Shown: in pieces, positions 54,506-63,000 of the stretch
Numbering within the stretch: position 1 is the first letter of the stretch
Layout: the number at the start of each line of letters is the position of its first letter
NCBI RefSeq assembly: GCF_016827605.1
Contig: NZ_JAEPJQ010000002.1
Location: 186,001-250,000, forward strand
DNA from: Hyunsoonleella ulvae
Lineage (GTDB): Bacteria; Bacteroidota; Bacteroidia; Flavobacteriales; Flavobacteriaceae
Direction of reading: 5' to 3'
Length of the DNA: 64,000 nt
The notes under the pieces: generated by a model
Seen by the model: only the letters and a program-made list of their open reading frames with translations
Told to the model about the DNA's origin: nothing
The model's database searches: none
Translations under genes and position numbers: made by a program

Positions 54506-57358
54506 TTACTTTAAAATTATTTTATAAGTTTCAATAGCATTGTGCCCAATGTCTATTTTAATATCTTTTCCACTTAAATTCAATGTTTCTGCGTCTTCTT
54601 CAATTAAATTAGTTTTTATAACTTTTGAAGCCTCTTTAGGTAGTGATATTGTGGGTTGACTGTCTTTACCATCTAGTTCTACCAACCTTAACACGAGAGC
54701 ATCTTCATCTTCTGCTTTCTTAATGGTAGTAACACGTACCATCGGATTGGAAATATCAAAAAAGCTCTTACTTTCAGGTAAACTACCCTCTTTATTCTTT
54801 GTTTTTTGAGAGCATACTTGAAGTGGATGATGTGCGTCATTACTAAACTTATACGCTATGGCATCACTTGCTTGATGTGATGTTATTGAAAATTCAAAAT
54901 GATGGTCTCCTGTTTGGTGGTACCAATTCCCTTCGCCATGACAACTTTTATGTGAAGCCATTAAAATACCTTGAAGTACGGTGTATTCAACAGATTCTCT
55001 GGTTGGGTCTATCCAATCTGCTACGGCCACACCAGAAGCTAAGGTAACTTGAAAACCATCCTTTTCTGAAGATATAAAATTCATAACCTCTCTTGGATGA
55101 ATCTCCACAGGCTTTTGGTCGTAAGTACCAACCCAAGACCAGCCTCTCGGTGCTTGTTTCATTTCAGATTTTCTAACTTCGGCTATGGCCAGAGGTACTT
55201 CGTATTTAATAGTAGTCTCTTCCATATCTAAAGGCAAAGCAAATCTAAACTCCCTGTTATGTGTGCCATCCCAATCTAAAATATCTATTGAAAAATCTAT
55301 TTTCTTAATATGATGATGCACTTTTATGTGTTGAACTATGTTGGCATGTTTAAACTTAACACGGTTTTCATAAAGTGTGTATACAGCACCATCATTCACA
55401 ATTTTCCAGTTACCTGTGTGTAAACTTGTTTTATCAAATCCGTCCATTTTTGGGGCTGTCATTTGTGTAAACTCTCCCGCACCATTCCCATCATATTTCA
55501 TTGAAAGTATATCGCCTCCAGCAAACCTTGTAGTCTTTACAACCTCTTTATTTGACTCTCTATCTAATAAATACGTCATACCACCTTTTCCTAATCGCAT
55601 TTCATAAAATTGATTCCATAGGGCATTAGGTTTTACAGTCTTGTTGACTTTAAATGTTTTTCTACCTTTCTTTAAGTAAAAGGTAGCATAGCCCAAAGAG
55701 GGTAATTTAGATGCTACAAACTCCAAAGTTCTTATACCCTTTTGCGTACTGATTTGAGACGGTACCACATTACCATTTTGGTCTATAACATAATAGTTGG
55801 AATTATCATTTAAAGCCACTTTAGCAGTTGCCTTTCTTTCCCAAGACAGGTCATTGTAAACCACCATCGCATTGTTGCGCTTGGTTTTCACATTACTTGA
55901 AATGGAGTGGATTGACTTTTCAATTAAACGGTCTGCTTCTGATGCCGAAAATTCCAATTTTGCACGGAAAATACTATCTGTAACATGTCCGTTTTTGCCA
56001 CCCCAACCGTGGTCTGGATAAATTGACGCTTCAAAAGCTTCCGAAAGTGCTTCTGATGGATAGTCTTTAAACGACCCTTTTAAAGTAGCATCAATTGAAG
56101 CAAAAATTTCTGCTGATGGTAATAAGCGCCCTGCTTTTCTTGAAGCTGTAATAGCCTTTGCGTGACCAGGTCCATGAATGTATGACCAAATGTTAGGTCT
56201 TTCGCCGTCTACAGTTTCAAATTTAGCTTCAGGTGTTTTTATTTCATTCATCAACGCTGTTACTGTGGAATGTCTAAGATTGGGCATTTTAACCCCAGTT
56301 TTCTTTAGAATTTCATTCCATTCTGAAACAATGTTTCCATAGTTGTTAGGTCCTGAAGCATCATTACTTATCACTATAGCAAAATGTGGTGGTAGGTTGT
56401 GTTCTTTATAATAATCGCTCCACATTTTTACTCTAGATTGCAATTTATGCATAGCTTCTATAGCATCTTGTTCAAAGAGCTTGTAGAACATAACCGCCCA
56501 GCCATAATTCCCAGGACTGTATGTTGGGATTTTCGAACCATCTGGAGAATACCAGTTATAAAAACCTTCTTTCATTCTAGATACAAATAAGTTCTCTATA
56601 CCAGATTTAGCCAGTACTTGTGCTGATTGCAACGTTCTTCCGGGCACATCTGTATTGTAAACAGTAACGGCATCTGCGCCTTCAAGGTTCTTTATAATCC
56701 AACGTCTTCCAAAATAGAGCTCACGAATTAACTGCTCGTCGGTTTGCATGCCTTCATAAGGCTGATTATAGGTTCCTCCCCATTTAAATCTTCCTTCCTG
56801 TGAACGTAATATAATCTCCTCTTTGCGCTCTGGAAATTCTTCTAAAAACTCCATTAAATCGAGTGTTTGCTCCATTCCAAAGTGGAAATTTTTATCGGTT
56901 TTCATAATATCTAAAGCAGGTGCTACGATATGATGAATACGCTCCTCCCTACACTTATCTGGTGTATCTACCCAGGCAATATCTTGATGTGATGATGAAA
57001 TAACATGCAACGTACCCTCACTAAAATAGCCCCAATCTGATGTTACTAATGGTGTAAATAATTGTTTAGAAGTATTTTTTCTTGATTTCCCTACAAAGGT
57101 TACGCTTTCGGGGGTGCCAAAAACGGGCAACCATACCCATGCTTTACCATCTTGTTGCTTTACTTCGGCGGTTCTTCCACTAGCAAAATCTAACCGTTTG
57201 TATATGTTAACATCATCAATATTTAAACTCGCCTTTGCCAGCAAATTCCCTGAAACTTCTTTATACTCATAAGGCTCTACATAAGTTATATTAATAGTGC
57301 TTTGCCCATAGGCTAACCCTACCATTAACATCAGCATTAAAAATGTATAATTTTTCAT
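54506..57358 (-). CDS. GH38 alpha-mannosidase, secreted
   Basis: A 950-residue family 38 enzyme with signal peptide (cleavage near AYGQ, residue 19). The catalytic domain shows VISSSHQDIAWVDTP (zinc ligands H124 and D126), FKWGGTYNQPYEGMQTDEQLIRE and VYNTDVPGRT with the probable nucleophile D237. Further blocks are IWSYIHGPGHAKA, EASIYPDHGWGGKNG, HVTDSIFRAKLEFSASEADRLI and the C-terminal beta domains. It heads the 13-gene minus-strand operon and lies 35 bases downstream of a palindrome also found before the LacI gene. It differs from the GH38 at 4119-7529, sharing mostly the catalytic motifs. Confidence 0.93.
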   Translation of the reverse strand: MKNYTFLMLMLMVGLAYGQSTINITYVEPYEYKEVSGNLLAKASLNIDDVNIYKRLDFASGRTAEVKQQDGKAWVWLPVFGTPESVTFVGKSRKNTSKQLFTPLVTSDWGYFSEGTLHVISSSHQDIAWVDTPDKCREERIHHIVAPALDIMKTDKNFHFGMEQTLDLMEFLEEFPERKEEIILRSQEGRFKWGGTYNQPYEGMQTDEQLIRELYFGRRWIIKNLEGADAVTVYNTDVPGRTLQSAQVLAKSGIENLFVSRMKEGFYNWYSPDGSKIPTYSPGNYGWAVMFYKLFEQDAIEAMHKLQSRVKMWSDYYKEHNLPPHFAIVISNDASGPNNYGNIVSEWNEILKKTGVKMPNLRHSTVTALMNEIKTPEAKFETVDGERPNIWSYIHGPGHAKAITASRKAGRLLPSAEIFASIDATLKGSFKDYPSEALSEAFEASIYPDHGWGGKNGHVTDSIFRAKLEFSASEADRLIEKSIHSISSNVKTKRNNAMVVYNDLSWERKATAKVALNDNSNYYVIDQNGNVVPSQISTQKGIRTLEFVASKLPSLGYATFYLKKGRKTFKVNKTVKPNALWNQFYEMRLGKGGMTYLLDRESNKEVVKTTRFAGGDILSMKYDGNGAGEFTQMTAPKMDGFDKTSLHTGNWKIVNDGAVYTLYENRVKFKHANIVQHIKVHHHIKKIDFSIDILDWDGTHNREFRFALPLDMEETTIKYEVPLAIAEVRKSEMKQAPRGWSWVGTYDQKPVEIHPREVMNFISSEKDGFQVTLASGVAVADWIDPTRESVEYTVLQGILMASHKSCHGEGNWYHQTGDHHFEFSITSHQASDAIAYKFSNDAHHPLQVCSQKTKNKEGSLPESKSFFDISNPMVRVTTIKKAEDEDALVLRLVELDGKDSQPTISLPKEASKVIKTNLIEEDAETLNLSGKDIKIDIGHNAIETYKIILK

Positions 57359-57393
57359 TTAATTCTTAGCTATTTAAATTTATTAATTGTCTT

Positions 57394-57409
57394 ACTAAAT
57401 CGGTTTAGT
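57394..57409. promoter_or_regulatory. Operator candidate 2b, ACTAAATCGGTTTAGT
   Basis: A 16-base near-palindrome (two mirror mismatched positions) with a central CG. It lies between the LacI stop and the GH38 start and is identical to the copy at 58469-58484. It is placed to control the 13-gene operon. Confidence 0.7.
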
Positions 57410-57434
57410 TTATTTCTAAAAAAACTCGCTAAAG

Positions 57435-58460
57435 CTATTTTTTTGTTCCGCAAGACCCTCTTACTTCTAGTTTTGTTTTTAAAACTTCTACTTGTGTTTT
57501 GGTCTTAACTGTACCCGCTATTTTATTTAAAAGTATATCTGTTACTGCTCTTCCAATGGCTTCAACAGGTTGCACTACTGCTGTAATTGGAGGTTCTACT
57601 ATATCAAAAGCACTTAGTTCATCAAAACTTACTATGGCAACGTCATCTGGTACATTTACGTCTAATTTTTTAAGTACCCGCAACCCTTGAGAGGCCAAAT
57701 AATGTGTTGAAAATACTATGGCATCAACGGGTTCTGCTCCCCGGAGTAAGTCTTTAATAGCGCTTTCTATTTCATTAAAATATTCTTCTCTACTAATCTC
57801 TTGTATATGGTCCTTATTCTGAACTAAATTATGACTTTTAAGCGCGTCGCAATAACCTTTTAAACGTTGGGCTATTGGTTCTAAGCCTGGTTTTAATGTT
57901 ACAAAACCTATACGTTTTCTTCCTAAGCTAAGTAGATGTTCTGTTACTTTTTTTGAACCATAGAAATTATCTACAATAACATGGTCTGTATCCATATCTG
58001 GATAATGCCTATCAAACAACACAAAGGGAAACTTTTCTTTCTTTAAAAAATCTATTTCCTTTTGATTTTTTTGGGTAGACGCAATCACTAATCCATCTAC
58101 TTGCCTATTAAGCATAGACCTTATAAGTTCTCCTTCAGTTTCAGGGTTTTCGTAAGAACTACTAAATAGTACTGTATAACCTTTTTCTTTTGCTTTTCTT
58201 TCAATAAAACCAGCTACTTTAGAGTAAAAGGTATCTGATATGTTTGGGATAATCAGCCCAATGGTTTCACTTTTACCCATACTTAAACCACGTGCTAACT
58301 GGTTTGGAATATAGTTATGCGCTTTGGCAAAGTCTATAATCTTCTGTTGGGTCTCTTGGCTTATCTTATTTTCATCGCCTTTTCCATTTAACACCAGTGA
58401 TACTGCCGTTTTAGAAACATTTAGTTCTTTCGCTACATCCTTCAAATATAATTTCTTCAT
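57435..58460 (-). CDS. LacI-family transcriptional regulator (module 2)
   Basis: A 341-residue regulator with the LacI helix-turn-helix (LYLKDVAKELNVSKTAVSLV), hinge PNQLARGL at about 52-59 and an effector domain. The two Asp that often contact sugar in this family are kept (D150 in FVLFDRH, D280 in IVSFDE), unlike in the module 1 paralogue. The recognition-helix residues differ from the paralogue at positions 19 and 22 (Ala/Leu versus Thr/Tyr), which fits the different palindrome found here. It lies between two identical operator candidates and probably represses itself and the GH38-to-M81 operon until an inducing sugar binds. Confidence 0.93.
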   Translation of the reverse strand: MKKLYLKDVAKELNVSKTAVSLVLNGKGDENKISQETQQKIIDFAKAHNYIPNQLARGLSMGKSETIGLIIPNISDTFYSKVAGFIERKAKEKGYTVLFSSSYENPETEGELIRSMLNRQVDGLVIASTQKNQKEIDFLKKEKFPFVLFDRHYPDMDTDHVIVDNFYGSKKVTEHLLSLGRKRIGFVTLKPGLEPIAQRLKGYCDALKSHNLVQNKDHIQEISREEYFNEIESAIKDLLRGAEPVDAIVFSTHYLASQGLRVLKKLDVNVPDDVAIVSFDELSAFDIVEPPITAVVQPVEAIGRAVTDILLNKIAGTVKTKTQVEVLKTKLEVRGSCGTKK

Positions 58461-58468
58461 AAAAATGA

Positions 58469-58484
58469 ACTAAATCGGTTTAGT
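58469..58484. promoter_or_regulatory. Operator candidate 2a, ACTAAATCGGTTTAGT
   Basis: The identical 16-base near-palindrome 8 bases before the LacI start. A TTTCTTTG on the minus strand (58496-58503), one base off the TAnnTTTG consensus, lies just upstream, so the operator would fall near the transcription start. Confidence 0.65.
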
Positions 58485-58570
58485 TTACTGTATTACAAAG
58501 AAAAGTAAATAGATTTTATTTTCAAAAAAAATTGCTTTCTAAATCATTTGTGGCATGAAAACAAGTATGT

Positions 58571-59884
58571 TTATATTTTTGGAGGTTGATTTAAATTAAC
58601 AAAAAAACCATACCATGTAATGTAAAAGAAACACATTAGAGGTAATACAAATGAAAAGTTAACCTCTGTAACACCTAATATGTCTGTATCTGAAACTCCA
58701 CTGCCTCCTAAATCTATAATCATACCTTGTAACTTTGGCATTAAAGCACCTCCTACAATGGCCATTACTAATCCAGCCGAACCTACTTTAGATTGTTCCT
58801 CGGTTAAATCTTTAAGGGCAATACCATAAATGGTTGGGAACATTAAAGACATACAAAAAGATACGCCAACTAATGCATACAAACCAACAACACCTTTAAT
58901 AAAAATGGTACCCAGCACAAAACACATGGCTAGTATGGCAAAAATCATGAGTAACTTACCTGAACCAATAAATCTTAACATATAAGTTCCTATAGCTCTT
59001 CCCAATGTGAATAAAATAAAAGCTACCATTTGATAATATCCAGCAGTTACGCTATCCATACCTATGCCCTCTGCATATTGGTAAATATAGGTCCAACACA
59101 TAATTTGTGCTCCCACATACAGTATCTGCGCCAGTACACCCAAAATATATTTCTTGTTTTTGAATAATACTGAAAATGTATTGCCCATACTTGGCATCTC
59201 CCCTTCTTCTCTAGCTTGGGGCATTTTACTCACTAAAAACAACACAAAAACACCAACCAGTACCAGACCAAGAATAACATATGGATTCCTAATGACCAGT
59301 AAATCTGAAGTTTTAATAAGAATTTTAGATGCTTCATCCAAAGCACTAAAATTTTCAATATCATCAGATTGTAGATTTTTAAGCACAAACTGTTGTGCCA
59401 CAAATAATCCCAATATGAGTCCTACTGGATTAAATGCTTGTGCTAGATTTAAACGTTGCGTAGCTGTTTCTTTTGGCCCCATAGCCAGAGCATAAGGATT
59501 TGCCGCTGTTTCTAAAAATGCTAGTCCGAAAGTTAAAATATAAAGTCCCAAACAGAAAAACCAAAATAGTTCTGTTGTGGCCGCGGGATAGAACAACAAG
59601 GCTCCAACGGCATATAGTCCTAATCCAATTAATATTCCTGTTTTATAAGAGTATTTCCTCATAAACATTGCCGCTGGTAGTGCCATACAAAAATAGCCTC
59701 CATAAAATGCCATTTGCACCCATGCCGCTTGTGAATTTGATAGCTCCAATACTTTTTTAAAGGCTTGAACCATGGGGTCGGTTACCGCATTGGCAAATCC
59801 CCACAGGGCAAATAAGGAGGTCACTAGAATAAATGGTATAACCATTTTTTTGGGAACAACTGGTGTCTTTTCTCTATGCGCCAT
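58571..59884 (-). CDS. FucP-type sugar major facilitator transporter
   Basis: A 437-residue inner-membrane carrier of the fucose/galactose/glucose:H+ symporter family. Features are the N-terminal PFILVTSLFALWGFANAVTDPMVQAFK (helix 1), AFYGGYFCMALPAAMFMRKYSYK, GLAFLETAANPYALAMGPKETATQRLNLAQAFNPVGLILG (about 130-170) and IVGGALMPKLQG. Bacteroidota use such carriers for mannose, glucose, fucose or GlcNAc. Its place next to the N-glycan operons suggests mannose or GlcNAc, but the substrate is inferred. It has its own upstream region with a near-palindrome and is separated from the LacI gene by 110 bases. Confidence 0.92.
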   Translation of the reverse strand: MAHREKTPVVPKKMVIPFILVTSLFALWGFANAVTDPMVQAFKKVLELSNSQAAWVQMAFYGGYFCMALPAAMFMRKYSYKTGILIGLGLYAVGALLFYPAATTELFWFFCLGLYILTFGLAFLETAANPYALAMGPKETATQRLNLAQAFNPVGLILGLFVAQQFVLKNLQSDDIENFSALDEASKILIKTSDLLVIRNPYVILGLVLVGVFVLFLVSKMPQAREEGEMPSMGNTFSVLFKNKKYILGVLAQILYVGAQIMCWTYIYQYAEGIGMDSVTAGYYQMVAFILFTLGRAIGTYMLRFIGSGKLLMIFAILAMCFVLGTIFIKGVVGLYALVGVSFCMSLMFPTIYGIALKDLTEEQSKVGSAGLVMAIVGGALMPKLQGMIIDLGGSGVSDTDILGVTEVNFSFVLPLMCFFYITWYGFFVNLNQPPKI

Positions 59885-59933
59885 AATGAATTTTAATAAT
59901 TGAATGTTTAATGAATCCCAAATATGTATTAAG

Positions 59934-59951
59934 CTGTATTAATTTATACAG
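59934..59951. promoter_or_regulatory. Near-palindrome CTGTATTAATTTATACAG upstream of the FucP-type gene
   Basis: An 18-base inverted repeat with one mismatched pair, 49 bases before the transporter start. On the minus strand CATATTTG, one base off TAnnTTTG, lies between it and the gene. It could be an operator; no second copy was seen in the window. Confidence 0.35.
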
Positions 59952-59997
59952 ACATATTGTTCAAATTCATGGAAATTTCAATTAAAGGAGAGCTAAA

Positions 59998-60028
59998 GGT
60001 ATCGATAGCTTGATAAGCTACTGATGCC
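59998..60028. terminator. Probable terminator after the HTCS gene
   Basis: The inverted repeat TAGCTT-GAT-AAGCTA with further pairing GG(T/C)ATC/GATGCC outside it lies 24 bases past the HTCS stop. On the minus strand it is followed by a short TTTAG tract, so termination may be moderate. Confidence 0.45.
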
Positions 60029-60051
60029 ATAAATGCTTAAAGCCTAGTTTA

Positions 60052-63000
60052 CTATTTAAGTAATTCGCTTGGAGAATACCCAAATTGTTTTTTAAAGACA
60101 CGGCTAAAATATAGTGGGTCATTAAAGCCGACTAAATCTGATACTTCTGATACATTATAACGTTTAGTTTTTAAGAGCTCGGCAGATTTTTTTAAACGGA
60201 TGGTTCTTATAAACTCATTAGGCGATAAATTAGTAAGCTGCTTAATTTTTCTATATAATTTCGAGGTACTCATAGCCATTTCGGTGGAGACGAAACTTGG
60301 TGTTAATTGAGACGAATTCATATTGGTTTCGATAATCTCTTTTATTTTAGATATCAAATCAATATCTATCTGCGAATGAGCTAAGGTCATCACATCACTT
60401 TCTGCCTCTCCTGAGAATTGTTGTTTTAACTCAAAACGTATTTTAATTACGTTTTCAATTCGAGATTTTAGTAAGGCGGGGTCAAATGGCTTTACCAAAT
60501 ACCCATCTACACCAATTTTATAGCCTTTAATCCTATTTTCATTTTCTGCTAAAGCTGTTAGTAAAATTACAGCCGTATGGCTCAGGTTTTCATCATTCTT
60601 AATGGCTTTAACAAATTTAAATCCATTCATTACAGGCATCATAACATCTACTACACACAGGGCAGGTTTCACTTTTTTACAGATTTCTAAACCTTCTTTA
60701 CCATTTTCAGCTTCATAAACTTTGTAATAATCAGATAAATAGTCTACGATGTATTGCCTTAATTCTGGATTATCTTCAATGACCAACACTTCGTGTTTTA
60801 TATCGGCATCAAAAATAACCTTGGTGTCTTTAACCCTTAGCAGCGCCTTAGGTTCTTCACTTGTAATACTTTCAAGTTGTTTTTGGGTATCTTCATTATC
60901 CAGCTCTAGGATTTCATCTAATGTATAGGCGTCTTTATTAACAGGTAACTCTACCGTAAAAACACTCCCTTGGTTGGGCTCGCTTTCTACGTTTATATTG
61001 CCTTTGTGGATTTCTACAAGTGCCTTTACTAAAGACAGCCCTATTCCCGTTCCTGTGGTGTTCTTTTTACTATTCCTCGCTTGATAAAATCTTGAAAAAA
61101 TCTTCTCTTGACTTTCTATTGGAATACCAATACCATCGTCACTAACTTCAATAATTAATTTATCCTTTTCATTATCTTTTATACCAATGAATAAATCTAC
61201 ATTGCCAAAATTGTTTGTAAACTTCATGGCATTGGATAATAAATTGTACAGGATTTTATTCAATTTGTCAAAATCCACCCAACACACAATGGCTTCATCT
61301 TCTGTATTAAAGTTGAAGTTTATGTTTTTTGATTCTGCTAACTCTACGAATGAGTAAAAGATACTTTTCGTAGTCTGCAATACGTCAACTTCTGAAACTT
61401 TTAATCTTAATTCGCCCGTTTCTGCCCTTCTAAAATCTAATATCTGGTTTACAAGCCTTAAAAGTCTATTTGCATTTTGATGAATTAAACTAATTTTATT
61501 TTTGGCACGTTGCCCGTTGTAATCTTGGTTTAATAGTTGTTTGGCAGGCCCTAATATTAATGTTAATGGTGTTCGTAACTCGTGGGAAATGTTGGTAAAC
61601 AAACGCAACTTTTCATTATTTAAGCGTTCATCACGTTCCCTCCTATCCTTTTCTAACAAAAGTTCTTGCTTTAAGCGAATACGGTATTTAATCTGCTTCC
61701 TTAAGAAATATATTAGTATGGAGAGCAATACTAAAACGATGATAAAAAACTGATAGGTTAGCCAAAACGGAGGCGCTATTGTAATGTTGTAGCTTGAAAC
61801 GTCACTCCAGTAACCATTGTTATTAGAAGCCTTTACTTGTAAGGTATATTTTCCTGGATATAGGTTAGTATACTGTATGGCTCTAGAATTACTGGTTGTT
61901 GTATTCCATTTATTATCAAACCCTTCTAGTTTATATTGGTACGTGTTTAAACGCTCATTGGCGTAAGAAGGGATTGAGAACTCTATTGAAAAATTCCGAT
62001 TTCCATAGGTTAATTCTACATTATTGTCATAATTTAAATCTTTATTTAAAACAATTTGATTATCAATTCTAACACCTGGTAATACTTCTTCGTTTTGTAT
62101 TTTAAATTCTGTTATTAAAGGTTTTGGTGCATTGGTGTTTTCTTTAATATCTACAGGAGAAAAATAAATAATGTCCTTATCGCCACCTATATAAATTCTT
62201 GTATTATCATATTGCAAAAACCCTCTTTTGTTTATGAGGTTAGAACGTACTCCGTTATTGATATGAAACGACCTATATTCATTTTTCTCAGGGATATATT
62301 TTACAATTTTGTTATAGTTCATATTTAACCATAAGCATCCGTTGATGTCGGTAGCTATATCGGTTATCCAACTATTTTTTAATTCTGAAGGGTCTTCCTT
62401 GGGTAAAAAATTATCTTTCTTGGCATCATAATAATTTAATCCCTTTCTTGTAGCTACCCAAACATTGCCGTTAACATCAACAATAATATCTTTTACTTTG
62501 TTATTGGATAAACTTTCTTTATTTACTTCATGTTTATAATGCCTAGTTTCTTTGGTGTGGGTATTATATTTAAAGACACCCTCTTCTGTGGCTAACCAAA
62601 CTATATTGCCTCTATCTGGAACAATTTTATTTACATCATTTAAGGCTTGTAGTTCGCTATTTATCTTAGAATATGTTTTTGTATTTAAATTATATTCTAC
62701 CAATCCTTCCCCTACAGAACCTATCAACAATTTTTCTTTTGATGTTTGATGAAAGGTTAATACTGGAGATGATGTAAACCCTACGTTTAAAAGTCTCTCG
62801 CGCTTTGTTTTTAAATTAAATGCTACAACTTTACCACTCCACAACCCAACATAAAAATCGATATTATTCACGGTGTAAATACTACTTATTTTCGTGTATT
62901 TATTTAATATTTGTGTGAAACCATTTTCATCTTTTAAAAATATCCCGTTGGAATGTGTTCCTATTAAAAGTTTGTCATTATACGTTTTAGCAAAGCAACT

